DNA of 64,000 nt from positions 1 to 64,000 of the forward strand of contig NZ_LLWC01000030.1 of NCBI RefSeq assembly GCF_001561995.1. Direction: 5' to 3'. The notes below the pieces were generated by a model. That model saw only the letters and a list, made by a program, of their open reading frames with translations, was not told the DNA's origin and made no database searches. This document shows positions 32,272 through 40,536 of the stretch, one piece after another. The first letter of the stretch is position 1; each line of letters begins with the position of its first letter. The stretch is from Polycladidibacter hongkongensis. Lineage in GTDB: Bacteria; Pseudomonadota; Alphaproteobacteria; Rhizobiales; Stappiaceae. Position numbers and translations under genes: made by a program.

Positions 32272-33468
32272 ATGGCTGCCCAAGACGAATTCCACCATGG
32301 CCTGCGCTTCAAGCGCAAACTCGGCGATAGTATCGGCGCGATTAGCGTGCATGACACCAACACGGTGGGCATGAACCTCACAGCTCCTGATGCTGACAAC
32401 TCATTACCGCGCAATGAGCCGTTTCTCCTTTTTAAGCACGATCATGAAAAACGCCCGAAACTGGGCGAAACAGGTAATGCCAAGCGCAGCCTTGACCGCT
32501 TTTTTGCCGGTGTTGCTTCTGCTGCGGTGCTGGTTAACCTCTATGATACCGGCGCAACCTCAGACAAAACACTGGAAAATGCCGCTGGTAGTGAAGCCAG
32601 CCTCACGGGGCTTCACGCATTAGGCGCTGCTGCCAGCACGTTTGGCATCGCCCCCAAAATTCTGCTTTCGCCGGGTGTTACCAATTATCGTGTCGATAAT
32701 GCCGCCAATCCAGTGCTGGCGACCCAGTCGCTCATCGCCAAGCAGCTCGGCGCAGTCCACATATCCGGCGCGCCGGGCGCAACCGACGCTGATGCTTTTG
32801 CCTTCCGGCAAGACTTTGATGACGAGCGCTTGATCCTGTTTGAACCGTTCATCAAAACGGCACAAGGGCTGGCTTCGCCCGAGCCGTTTGTTGCTGCTAT
32901 CGGTGTCAACACGGATGCCGAGATCGGGTATCACGCCAGCTGGGGCAATAAAATCGCGCCCGGTGCACTGGGAATATCACGCCCGATTCAGCATCATATG
33001 CTGCACTCCGACAACCGCGCAAACTACCTGCTCTCGCACCAGATCAACACATTTATCAACCAACAAGGTGGCTGGCGCTCGTGGGGCGATTATGCCGCCA
33101 CCAGCAATGCCGCACGCCAGTTCTACTGTCAAACACGGGTGCGCGACATCATCAACGAAGCATTGTCCCGCCATATCTGGCGCGTGATTTCTGACCCGAT
33201 GGTGGCGGACAAAGTCTCTGCGGTACTCGACCGGATTAACGCCCTGCTGTTCGATCTGGTGAGCGAAGGCAAGTTATTGGGCGGTGCTGCTTTTTTTGAA
33301 GGGGATCGCAACACTGTCAATGCGCTGGAACAGGGCAAAATCACAGTGAACTACAAGTCGTTCGCACCGCCGCCGATCACCCAGCTAAACATCGAGTATG
33401 AGGATGAGCCGCAATACCTCGAGCTGCTGGTGGCCGATGTGCTCAAACAAACCCAGTTCAAGGCATAG
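32272..33468 (+). CDS. Contractile tail sheath (P2 FI-like)
   Basis: The 398-residue protein has the P2 FI layout: N-terminal DEFHHGLRFKRKLGD, a central domain (FGIAPKILLSPG), and the conserved C-terminal sheath core (GGWRSWGDYAATS, VRDIINEALSRHIWRV, YEDEPQYLELLVADVLKQ). It polymerises around the tube and contracts at infection. Confidence 0.9.
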   Translation: MAAQDEFHHGLRFKRKLGDSIGAISVHDTNTVGMNLTAPDADNSLPRNEPFLLFKHDHEKRPKLGETGNAKRSLDRFFAGVASAAVLVNLYDTGATSDKTLENAAGSEASLTGLHALGAAASTFGIAPKILLSPGVTNYRVDNAANPVLATQSLIAKQLGAVHISGAPGATDADAFAFRQDFDDERLILFEPFIKTAQGLASPEPFVAAIGVNTDAEIGYHASWGNKIAPGALGISRPIQHHMLHSDNRANYLLSHQINTFINQQGGWRSWGDYAATSNAARQFYCQTRVRDIINEALSRHIWRVISDPMVADKVSAVLDRINALLFDLVSEGKLLGGAAFFEGDRNTVNALEQGKITVNYKSFAPPPITQLNIEYEDEPQYLELLVADVLKQTQFKA

Positions 33469-33477
33469 GAGGCGCAC

Positions 33478-33987
33478 ATGAGCAAATTGCTGATCCCGCG
33501 CGACTTTAACCTCGTTATCAATGGCAATCAGAACCTCTATGGCCAGTTGAGCACGGTCACACCCGGTGGCATTGAGGTGGAGCGTAAGGAATATCGTGCT
33601 GGCGGGGCAATTCTGGACCGCCAGCCGATCACCGGCTTCAAATACAAGCCCTTCAAGTTCAAAGTGGCTGCTTATCCTGATGGGTTCGACGCATTGCCTA
33701 TTGGCGAACAATTGATCCTCTCGTTCACCGAGTATCTGGTGGACGAGAATGATGGCAGCGAACACGGACTTCGCCATGTCTACCATGGTGAGCTGGACAT
33801 GCCCGGCGAGGCTGATCGAAAACTGGGTGATCTACCCGAATGGGACTATGAGGTCAAAAACACTCGTCTCTATCAAAAGCTCAAGAATGAAGTACTGACC
33901 GATGAAGGCAACTTGAGAACAAACGAGCTTATGTTGAATGGTAGACGGGTCTGGGCACGGCGACGTTCGATCCTACAGCTGGGTTAA
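33478..33987 (+). CDS. Major tail tube protein (P2 FII-like)
   Basis: Typical FII sequence: LLIPRDFNLVINGNQNLYGQ at the N-terminus, ITGFKYKPFKFKVAAYPDG and LPEWDYEVKNTRLYQ. It forms the inner tube through which DNA passes. AGGAGG precedes the ATG, and the length of 169 aa is normal. Confidence 0.9.
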   Translation: MSKLLIPRDFNLVINGNQNLYGQLSTVTPGGIEVERKEYRAGGAILDRQPITGFKYKPFKFKVAAYPDGFDALPIGEQLILSFTEYLVDENDGSEHGLRHVYHGELDMPGEADRKLGDLPEWDYEVKNTRLYQKLKNEVLTDEGNLRTNELMLNGRRVWARRRSILQLG

Positions 33988-34011
33988 AGAACATTTTTAA
34001 AGGGCTTTAAC

Positions 34012-34377
34012 ATGAGTGAATACAAACTGATTGACCCAATTGACAAGGGTGATGGCTCGTCCATTACCACGGTGCAACTGGTAAAGCCGCGCCTGTGTCA
34101 TATCCAGAAATTTATGCTGGCGATAGGCTCGGACGTTTTGGCCGAGGTGTTGACCAAAGCAGCCGCAGGTAAGCTGGATGCAGCAACCGGTGCCGATTTA
34201 TCGCGCCATCTGCTCAAGGCGGATCGTTTTAACGCATTCAATCATGCAGTCGGCCATTATCTAGCGCTGGATGACAGTGATGCCGAACAGCTTGCACTGG
34301 AAGATTTGATCGAAATCGGTCGCCGATTAACGGTTTTTTTTCCAGCTATCCAGAGGGCGCTGGCAGCTACATCCTAA
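34012..34377 (+). CDS. Tail assembly chaperone E (short form)
   Basis: The 121-residue product is a P2 E-like chaperone in the standard place between tube and tape-measure genes. Such proteins coat the tape measure during tail assembly. The frame ends at TAA 34375-34377, but a slippery T run at 34334-34341 gives access to the longer E' product. Confidence 0.82.
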   Translation: MSEYKLIDPIDKGDGSSITTVQLVKPRLCHIQKFMLAIGSDVLAEVLTKAAAGKLDAATGADLSRHLLKADRFNAFNHAVGHYLALDDSDAEQLALEDLIEIGRRLTVFFPAIQRALAATS

Positions 34378-34511
34378 GCTGCGATGCGGTGCTGGTTGAA
34401 TTGATGGTGCATTGCGGCGGCGGGCCTGATGGCTGGTTGCAGATGGAGTTCGCCACATTGGTTAGGCTTCATCTGCAATTGCGCCAACATCTATCGAGGG
34501 CGAGTAGGTGA
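34012..34511 (+). CDS. Tail assembly chaperone E' (-1 frameshift product)
   Basis: Frame 0 reads GTT TTT TTT CCA over the heptamer T-TTT-TTT (34335-34341). Slipping back one base gives TTT TTT TCC AGC and an open frame of 56 further codons (SSYPEGAGSYILSCDAVLVE..., ending LRQHLSRASR) to TGA 34509-34511. The product is about 166 aa. That stop overlaps the GTG start of the tape-measure gene. Programmed frameshifting at this gene pair is conserved among tailed phages. Confidence 0.78.
34335..34341 (+). promoter_or_regulatory. Slippery heptamer T TTT TTT for -1 frameshift
   Basis: This is a canonical X XXY YYZ-type slip site in frame with the E gene. The run is eight T long (34334-34341). The open -1 frame continues exactly to the next gene start. 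Confidence 0.75.
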
Positions 34512-36895
34512 GTGATCTCAACTTCAAAATGGTGCTGCGCCTTGTCGAGCATGTGACACCAAAGGCGCAGGCAGTTGCCCGCGCTGTGGAGCGCATGGCT
34601 GGCCGTGTTGAGCGCTCGACGCAGGATATGGCCCGCAAGACCAATGCGGCCTTTGATCGCGCCTTTGACCCTAAGCGGTTGGAAAAGCGTATGAGCCGCA
34701 TTGAAGCGCGGAGCGAGCGCATGCGCGGCAAGCTGGTTGGTGCGCTCGCTATGGGAGCATCGGTTGTTGCTCCGCTGATGCGTGTGGGCGACTTTGAACA
34801 CCAAATGGCCAGTCTTGGCAACGTGGCAGGGCTGACCAGTGACAAACTCAAAGAGATTGAGGCGGAGCTACGCAAAAGCGCAGGTACAACCAACCAGTAT
34901 GCCACCGAGCTGCTGGGTGGCCTGAACTTGTTGATGAGTGTCGGACTACACGACAAGATCGGCATTGATGGCACCGTACAGGTCGTTGAAAATATCGGTA
35001 AAACCGCGACTGCCACCGGAGCGAGTGTGGAGCACCTGTCAAGGGTCGGATATGCGGCCTTGGGCAACCTCAATGTTGCTGTTGACGATTTGGGCGAAGC
35101 ATTTGAGGTGATGAGTGCCTCGGGTAAAATGGGCGGCTTTGAACTCAAAGACATGGCCCAGCATTTTCCGGGACTGACGGCATCTGCCAAAAACTTGAAG
35201 ATGGAGGGTGTCGACGCTGTCGCCAAGCTCGGTGCTGCCTTGCAAATTGCCATGCGCGGCGCTGCGGACCCAGCCGAAGCGGCCAATAATTTCAAGAATT
35301 TTCTGGCAAAATTTGAAGGCCCTGAATCGGTAAACAAGTTTAAAAAAATCGGCATTGATCTGCATAATGAGTTGGACAACGCCATCGCCAATGGCGTGGA
35401 TCCGATGGAATACATGCTGGTGCGCATCCATGACCTTGCCGAAGAGAACCCGCGTATCATTGGTGAGCTGTTCGGTGATATGCAGGTCCAGCAGTTTTTA
35501 AAGCCAATGATTGCCGATTTGGATGATTATAAGCGCATCCGCGATGACAGCCTGAATGCTTCTGGAGTCATTGATCAGGACTTCAATCGCATGATGGATA
35601 CGATGGTTGAACAGAGCAAGGCGGCGGGCATCGAGATGGATAATCTCAATTCTCGATCTTCTGCGCTGCTTGGTATCATTAAGGAAATTGTAGCGGAATT
35701 CCGTAGCTGGATAAAAGCATTGGACGACTTCGCTGCAAAAAATCCCGAACTCACCAAAACACTCCTGAAAACTATCACCGGCCTGCTGGCGTTCGGTGTG
35801 GTTGCACGGGTGGTCGGTTTTGGCGCGAATGTATTGGCTAGTGGGTTCACGCTCCTTCAAAATGCTGCTGGAAAGTTGTTTCGTTCCAAATGGGCCAAGC
35901 GGATCGGCAAGCTCTCACGCCTGAAGGATGTGCTCTCAAAACTGCGATTGGCCGTAATGCCGTTGGCAGCAGGTTTCGGTGCTGTGACCACCCCGGTAGC
36001 AGCATTGATTGCTCTGCTGGTTGCCGGGGCTTTCCTTATATGGAAGTACTGGTACCCGCTGGAGGCGTGGTTTACTGGCTTCTTTGACGGATGGGGCGAA
36101 GGGTTTCAAGAAGGGCTGGATGACCTTAATCAGCAGCTAGAAAGCGCCAGCGTCACACTTGGGCAGTACTTTTCTGATCTGGCTGATTTCCTTGGGCTAG
36201 ACGAAGCCCAAAAACAGCAAGTCCAGCAGTTCTTCAAGGATACCTTTGACTTTTCGTGGCTTTGGGACAGCCTTGCCGATATTGGCAGTCGTATTCGCAA
36301 CTGGTTTTCATCTGTTTTCACGCAAGCAGAAATTTCCGAAGAGGAACGGGCCGCCCTTGAGGCGAAAGGGAAGTCCGCAGGCCGTGCCCTTGGCCGCGCC
36401 TATTTCAACTGGGTCAGCGCCATGCTGCGGCTGCCGGTAAAAATGGCGGAGATCGGCGCTGAGTGGGGCAGTTATCTGCTGCAAGGCTTCCAGCAGAAAT
36501 GGCAGAAATTCAAAAAATGGCTGGGAGAGCAGGTTGATATCGTCAAAGACTTTTTCAAGTTTGACTTCGAGATCAACTGGCCGGATCCACCTGCGTGGAT
36601 ACAGGATCTCGCCCGCTTTCTCGGGTTGTCAGGCAATGAGCAAGCTGCAACAGCAGCTCCTGCTCCCGGGAACGCCAGCGTTCCGGCCTATGCACCGGCC
36701 TTTGCGCCAGCAGGAGATCCAGTTGCGGCACTGCGCGCTTACACGCAATCACTGGATGAACCAAAGCAACCTCAAAAAACCGTAACGCAGCACAACATAT
36801 TCAACATTCAAGTTGGTTCAGATAAAGCGATGGCGGACCGGATCGCTAACTCCGCCAAGGCTGCCAACAATCGGGCGCTGCGCGATACAGACTAG
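34508..36895 (+). CDS. Tail tape-measure protein (P2 T-like)
   Basis: The 795-residue protein starts at GTG 34508, overlapping the E' stop. It has a long helical N-terminal part, the PhageMin_Tail core (GDFEHQMASLGNVAGLTSDKL, TNQYATELLGGLNLLM, ASGKMGGFELKDMAQHFPGL), hydrophobic segments near residues 415-440 and 490-525 and a Pro/Ala-rich C-terminus. It sets tail length and is ejected ahead of the DNA. Confidence 0.9.
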   Translation: MSDLNFKMVLRLVEHVTPKAQAVARAVERMAGRVERSTQDMARKTNAAFDRAFDPKRLEKRMSRIEARSERMRGKLVGALAMGASVVAPLMRVGDFEHQMASLGNVAGLTSDKLKEIEAELRKSAGTTNQYATELLGGLNLLMSVGLHDKIGIDGTVQVVENIGKTATATGASVEHLSRVGYAALGNLNVAVDDLGEAFEVMSASGKMGGFELKDMAQHFPGLTASAKNLKMEGVDAVAKLGAALQIAMRGAADPAEAANNFKNFLAKFEGPESVNKFKKIGIDLHNELDNAIANGVDPMEYMLVRIHDLAEENPRIIGELFGDMQVQQFLKPMIADLDDYKRIRDDSLNASGVIDQDFNRMMDTMVEQSKAAGIEMDNLNSRSSALLGIIKEIVAEFRSWIKALDDFAAKNPELTKTLLKTITGLLAFGVVARVVGFGANVLASGFTLLQNAAGKLFRSKWAKRIGKLSRLKDVLSKLRLAVMPLAAGFGAVTTPVAALIALLVAGAFLIWKYWYPLEAWFTGFFDGWGEGFQEGLDDLNQQLESASVTLGQYFSDLADFLGLDEAQKQQVQQFFKDTFDFSWLWDSLADIGSRIRNWFSSVFTQAEISEEERAALEAKGKSAGRALGRAYFNWVSAMLRLPVKMAEIGAEWGSYLLQGFQQKWQKFKKWLGEQVDIVKDFFKFDFEINWPDPPAWIQDLARFLGLSGNEQAATAAPAPGNASVPAYAPAFAPAGDPVAALRAYTQSLDEPKQPQKTVTQHNIFNIQVGSDKAMADRIANSAKAANNRALRDTD

Positions 36896-36905
36896 GAGCA
36901 GGAAT

Positions 36906-37382
36906 ATGGCGTTGCTTGCCCTTGGCCCTCATCGTTTCCGTGTAGAGGGGCTGAACTACCAAAAGCTGGAGCGTGAATATGCAGGGCGCTGGATGGAGCA
37001 CTTCACCGCCAATGGTGGCCATGTCGACCATTTTCTTGGCGCAACACCGCGTACTTTGACAATCTCAGGCGTGTTGTTCCCGCAAAGCTACGGCGGCTAT
37101 GAAGCGGCTGAAGCAATGGGGGCATCTATTGAGGCCGGGCTGGTGTTACCACTGTTCTCGGCGCAAAAACCGTTTGGTCTCTACAAAGCGCTCTCCCTCC
37201 GGCTCTCTGATGAAAGCACCGGTCCTAATGGCGTTGTCGAAGCCAAGTACGATCTGGAGCTCAGCCTCTATCAGGGCGGGCTCAATCGGAACTCGCTGAT
37301 GTCTCGTGTTTTGCAGGGGCGAGACGGGTTGATTAGCGCAGCTAAGAGCGCTGCGTCAAAACTGGTTGAAAGGCTGTTTTAA
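36906..37382 (+). CDS. Tail protein U-like
   Basis: The start ATG 36906 follows AGGAGCAGG. The product (MALLALGPHRFRVEGLNYQKL, then RTLTISGVLFPQSYGG) is P2 gpU-like, needed for tail completion. The stop TAA overlaps the next ATG by a base. Confidence 0.82.
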   Translation: MALLALGPHRFRVEGLNYQKLEREYAGRWMEHFTANGGHVDHFLGATPRTLTISGVLFPQSYGGYEAAEAMGASIEAGLVLPLFSAQKPFGLYKALSLRLSDESTGPNGVVEAKYDLELSLYQGGLNRNSLMSRVLQGRDGLISAAKSAASKLVERLF

Positions 37383-37603
37383 TGACCATTAATCCCAAGA
37401 GCCGCATGAGCAAGGATGGTGACATGGTCGATCTCATTGCCTATGAGGAATACGGCGATGAAGCTGGCCGCTCGGCTATTCACAATGCAAACCCCGGCCT
37501 TGCCGATATGGGGCTGATATTGCCCGCAGGCATCCTACTGCAGATCCCGCGTTGGCAACGGCCCGATGCGCCCGTTCCGCATGGCGGGGTCGCTGCTAGA
37601 TGA
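37382..37603 (+). CDS. Tail protein X-like (LysM-type)
   Basis: The 73-residue protein has the gpX pattern (DGDMVDLIAYEEYGDEAG, NPGLADMGLILPAGILLQIP), a small LysM-like fold at the baseplate centre. It is coupled to U and D by overlapping start/stop codons. Confidence 0.85.
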   Translation: MTINPKSRMSKDGDMVDLIAYEEYGDEAGRSAIHNANPGLADMGLILPAGILLQIPRWQRPDAPVPHGGVAAR

Positions 37604-38607
37604 CGCCATTTTGTACGTTAGAATGGGATGGCAAGCCCTCACAGGTAGTGACAGATCACCTACGCTCTCTGAGCATCACTCTGAACAGCGGTAAGGATCC
37701 TGACAAATGTGAGGTCACGCTGGCCGATCCACTTTTGCAATTGCCCGCACCGCGAGAAAAGGCCGAATTGATCGTCACGCTGGGTTATCAAGGTGGTCGA
37801 CAGCGCCGGTTCGGTCCCTTTATGGTCGATCAATATGTTCGCGAGATTAGCGCAGAAGACAGTGACACGATGGTCATCACCTGCACCTCGGCTGATTTTA
37901 ATGGCAAGGGAAAACAGCGGCGTAGCGCGAGTTATGAGAACAGCGCTCTGGCAGACATCTTAAAAAGTGAAGCAGAGCGAGACGGCTATCAAGTGGAAAT
38001 CGATCCGGCATTAGGCGCTTTTGTGTACGACCACTTTTTCCGTGATGGCCAGTCCCTGTTCCAGCTCATTGGAGAGGTCGCAGAAGTCCACGACTTCATC
38101 GAGAAATACTCCGGGAAAAAGATCGTATTGCTGGCAAATGGTGGTGGCAAGGACATCAAGGGGCGTGAGCTGCAACACCAACTGACGCGGGCAGATGTGC
38201 AAACGCTTACCTTCACCAAGGATTTTAAGGCGCAATATGGGGGCGTCAAAGCGGTGGCCATTGATCCCAAGAAGGGCAAGCGGACCAGCGCCAAGAAAGA
38301 ACTGAACAAAGACGATCCGTTCTATGAAATCAGGCGGTTGTTTCCGGATAAAAAGGTGGCGGAGAAAGCCGCAACCAGCAAGGCCAAGCAGCTAAAGCGG
38401 GCGCAAAAGCGTATCTCGATAAAAACCAGGCAAGGCGATCCGGACCTGCTGGAACAGATTGATCTGCATCTGAAAGGCTTTGCATCAGACATTGATGACA
38501 TCTGGACACCCCAGACCGTTACGCATGACTACAACGCAGAGACGGACGGGTATTCAACAACAGCAGAATGTGAGCCAAAAAATGAGGCGAGAGACCCGGA
38601 AGAGTGA
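37600..38607 (+). CDS. Baseplate hub protein D-like
   Basis: The 335-residue protein matches P2 gpD: two beta domains (LSITLNSGKDPDKCEVTLAD; FGPFMVDQYVREISAEDSD) and FFRDGQSLFQLIGEVAEVHDF. It forms the hub on which spike V sits. It closes the P2-like tail module. Confidence 0.87.
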   Translation: MTPFCTLEWDGKPSQVVTDHLRSLSITLNSGKDPDKCEVTLADPLLQLPAPREKAELIVTLGYQGGRQRRFGPFMVDQYVREISAEDSDTMVITCTSADFNGKGKQRRSASYENSALADILKSEAERDGYQVEIDPALGAFVYDHFFRDGQSLFQLIGEVAEVHDFIEKYSGKKIVLLANGGGKDIKGRELQHQLTRADVQTLTFTKDFKAQYGGVKAVAIDPKKGKRTSAKKELNKDDPFYEIRRLFPDKKVAEKAATSKAKQLKRAQKRISIKTRQGDPDLLEQIDLHLKGFASDIDDIWTPQTVTHDYNAETDGYSTTAECEPKNEARDPEE

Positions 38608-38732
38608 GCTTCCGAATGTCGGGGTCAAGCTCCAACCAGATCCCGACCGATGTAACCCAAGCATAACACCGCTCCCGCCACATCAACTCACCTAGGCAGA
38701 TGAGCAGGAGCCTTGTTTATGCGAGAAACCAA

Positions 38733-38903
38733 ATGGAGTCTATCCGCTGCAGCAACTGTAATAAATTACTGTTCAAAGTAGAATTTATGGCCATGCATGG
38801 CCGAATAGAAATAAAGTGTGGCCGTTGTGGCTTATACAATGATGTGAGATCCGCCGAGATCCAATCCAAGGCAAACCGCGATGCAACCAACGAACCCGGT
38901 TAA
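38733..38903 (+). CDS. com: Com-like zinc-finger translational activator
   Basis: The start MESIRCSNCNKLLFK is very close to Mu Com and has the paired cysteines CxxC...CxxC (SIRCSNCNK; IKCGRCG). In Mu, Com binds the mom mRNA and opens its ribosome site. Here the gene downstream, overlapping by 23 nt, is a Dam-type methylase instead of mom. An upstream in-frame ATG at 38700 is possible, but homology favours 38733. P2-like tails are followed by the zinc-finger activator ogr at this place. Confidence 0.82.
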   Translation: MESIRCSNCNKLLFKVEFMAMHGRIEIKCGRCGLYNDVRSAEIQSKANRDATNEPG

Positions 38904-39675
38904 ACCTGTTGCGCCGTACATTGGCGGAAAGTTTCAGCTGTCAAAGCTAATTGTAAAACGGATCAAGAACATCCCGCATGACTACTATGTTGAGCCATTT
39001 GTGGGTATGGGCGGCGTGTTCTTGCGCCGCGATCATCAAGTGAGATGCGAGGTGATAAACGATATCAGCCGCGACGTCTCGGGTTTGTTTCGCATTCTGC
39101 AGCGGCATTACCCGCAATTTCTGGATGTGCTCAAGTACCAACTCACAAGCCGATCGGAATTTGAACGTTTATCAAAAACCGATCCTGAAACCCTGACTGA
39201 TCTGGAACGAGCCGCGCGGTTTCTGTATCTCCAGCGCACTAGTTTTGGCGGTAAAGTAGATGGCCGGACTTTTGGCGTATCCATGCGATCGGCGCGGTTT
39301 GATTTAACAAAAGTGGTGCCATTGCTGGAGGACGTCCACGAACGCCTGTCAGGTGTCACTATTGAATGTTTGCCATACGCGGAGTGCATCAAGCGCTATG
39401 ATCGACCTGAAACCTTATTCTATCTCGACCCGCCATACTGGGATACCGAGGACTACTATGGAAAAGGGGTTTTTTCCAAGGCAGATTTTACAGCGCTTGC
39501 CGAGCTTTTAAAGGGCATTAAAGGCCGGTTCATAATGTCTATAAATGACACCCCACAGATACGGGAGATCTTTTGCGACTTCGCGCAAGAACAGGTCAGC
39601 CTGACCTACTCGGCAAGCGCTCATAAAGCTAAAAAAGCCAATGAACTACTCATTACAAACGCGGCGTGCAAGTGA
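38881..39675 (+). CDS. Dam-type DNA adenine N6-methyltransferase (D12 class)
   Basis: The order of motifs is that of D12-class enzymes: APYIGGKFQLSKLI (AdoMet-binding), VEPFVGMGGVFLRR, and the catalytic FYLDPPYWDTEDYY. It should transfer a methyl group from S-adenosylmethionine to adenine N6, probably in a short palindrome; the site cannot be read from sequence. Methylation of phage DNA would protect against restriction or mark regulatory sites. Translation is probably linked to com through the overlap. Confidence 0.88.
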   Translation: MQPTNPVKPVAPYIGGKFQLSKLIVKRIKNIPHDYYVEPFVGMGGVFLRRDHQVRCEVINDISRDVSGLFRILQRHYPQFLDVLKYQLTSRSEFERLSKTDPETLTDLERAARFLYLQRTSFGGKVDGRTFGVSMRSARFDLTKVVPLLEDVHERLSGVTIECLPYAECIKRYDRPETLFYLDPPYWDTEDYYGKGVFSKADFTALAELLKGIKGRFIMSINDTPQIREIFCDFAQEQVSLTYSASAHKAKKANELLITNAACK

Positions 39676-39776
39676 GCAATGCCATTGCTGAGATAACCTG
39701 AACAAAGCAATGCCATGAGCTGGCAATGCTGTCGCTGTGCTCCACATGTCCAGTGTAAAAAACAAAGGAGATTACA

Positions 39777-40016
39777 ATGGACAATCAAACCGCAAACGAT
39801 GCCGTCAAGGCAACACTTGAAGCGCTTATAAAACAACTAGAGGACACGACAAGCAGAGCCAAATATGCGCTGGAGGGCTTTAATGAAGAAGGGGACCTGC
39901 AAAGCCAGCGCAATATAGTGTTCGGTGGGCTGGCAGGGCTTGAGACCCAGTTAACAGGCGCGACACAAACACTGAAAGGAATTGAAGCAATACATTTAGC
40001 AGCGCGGAAATACTAA
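39777..40016 (+). CDS. Small hypothetical protein, last phage gene
   Basis: AAAGGAG lies a few bases before the ATG. The 79-residue product is almost wholly helical and acidic-to-neutral with no recognised motif. It is the last gene before the right end, separated from the methylase by about 100 nt. Confidence 0.55.
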   Translation: MDNQTANDAVKATLEALIKQLEDTTSRAKYALEGFNEEGDLQSQRNIVFGGLAGLETQLTGATQTLKGIEAIHLAARKY

Positions 40017-40026
40017 GCAAATTAGG

Positions 40027-40078
40027 TGGAAAAGTTTAATTCAAAAAGTGGCGGTTTTCTGCCACTTAAACTTTTCCA
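40027..40078 (+). terminator. Long hairpin at the end of the rightward genes
   Basis: TGGAAAAGTTT (40027-40037) pairs with AAACTTTTCCA (40068-40078), and inside AAGTGGC pairs with GCCACTT (40046-40052/40061-40067). An 8-nt bulge lies on the left arm. It could stop transcription before the phage end. TTTTCCA also occurs in the transposase-site core, so a role in transposition is another option. Confidence 0.45.
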
Positions 40079-40165
40079 TCCGCTCTACAAAATGGAAAAG
40101 TTCACGATGCTAAATCGCAGAACTCTGGGATTCCTAAAAATGACACTCTCACAAAACTGCCGGAT

Positions 40166-40187
40166 TTTTCCATTTCAAAGTTGCGCG
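40166..40187 (-). repeat. Candidate transposase-binding site R2
   Basis: TTTTCCATTTCAAAGTTGCG matches the inverse of the left sites at about 18 of 22 positions and has the same orientation as R1. Two sites on each side fit the pattern of a Mu-type transpososome. Confidence 0.6.
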
Positions 40188-40280
40188 GCGTTCTCGATGA
40201 GGGTGACAGTTATATCGCCCTAACTCATTGAAAAACCGCTCAATCCCGTACAATCCCACTTAATCCCGCAAACTTTTCCA

Positions 40281-40307
40281 GATTCCACTACGAACTTGCG
40301 CGTTACA
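40281..40307 (-). repeat. Right terminal inverted repeat with transposase site R1
   Basis: CCACTACGAACTTGCGCG followed by TTACA is the inverse of the left terminus with two differences. The element ends in CA, directly followed by CAAAT. Confidence 0.85.
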
Positions 40308-40312
40308 CAAAT
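40308..40312. repeat. Right target-site duplication CAAAT
   Basis: It is identical to 1067-1071. Removing one copy plus the phage gives the predicted empty site ...GCGAACAAATTCTGTAAAACC... Confidence 0.85.
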
Positions 40313-40380
40313 TCTGTAAAACCAACTGTAAAACAGCGGTATTTTTAATGAAAAGTCAATTGCTAAGTTATTGAAAAGAA

Positions 40381-40457
40381 TGGCGATCCCTGTAGGATTC
40401 GAACCTACGACCGTCGGCTTAGAAGGCCGGTGCTCTATCCAGCTGAGCTAAGGGACC
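40381..40457 (-). tRNA. tRNA-Arg (anticodon UCU)
   Basis: The minus strand begins GGTCCCTTAGCTCAGCTGG and ends with encoded CCA. The anticodon loop CTTCTAA gives UCU (reads AGA), and the T-arm GTAGGTTCGAATCCTAC is standard. The 7-bp acceptor stem has one G-U pair. The prophage end is 69 nt from its 3' side, but this is not a tRNA attachment site. Confidence 0.95.
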
Positions 40458-40536
40458 GCGTTTTGCAAGGGCGCTCATGTGGGCGCCGCTGCAAGGCCTA
40501 TTTAGGTGAAAGCTTGATTGGTTGCAATGCTGAAAA

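Larger units (their letters stand above)
1072..40307. mobile_element. Mu-like transposable prophage carrying luxR-luxI (39,236 bp)
   Basis: The element begins TGTAGCGCGCAAGTTCGTAA and ends with the near-exact inverse (TTACGAACTTGCGCGCTACA against CTACGAACTTGCGCGTTACA). It keeps the 5'-TG...CA-3' termini of Mu-type elements and is bounded by CAAAT on both sides. It contains repressor, ner, MuA, MuB, gemA, mor, lysis, head, tail, com and methylase genes in order with no broken frame seen, so it looks potentially functional. The head genes are Mu-type and the tail module follows P2 order. No Mu late activator C and no Mom were recognised. The luxR-luxI pair occupies the left arm, between the end and the repressor. 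Confidence 0.92.

Noticed and set aside
34462-35460. Long open frame opposite the tape-measure gene
   Set aside because: It has low-complexity Ser/Leu/Ala composition caused by antisense reading of the tape-measure gene.
38881-39675. Mom-type DNA modification enzyme
   Set aside because: The DPPY motif and AdoMet-binding blocks show an adenine methylase, not the acetyltransferase-like Mom.
40308-40457. tRNA-Arg as prophage attachment site
   Set aside because: The element has Mu-type TG/CA termini and a 5-bp duplication 69 nt from the tRNA, with no tRNA-derived repeat at the left end. It also encodes a DDE transposase and no tyrosine integrase.
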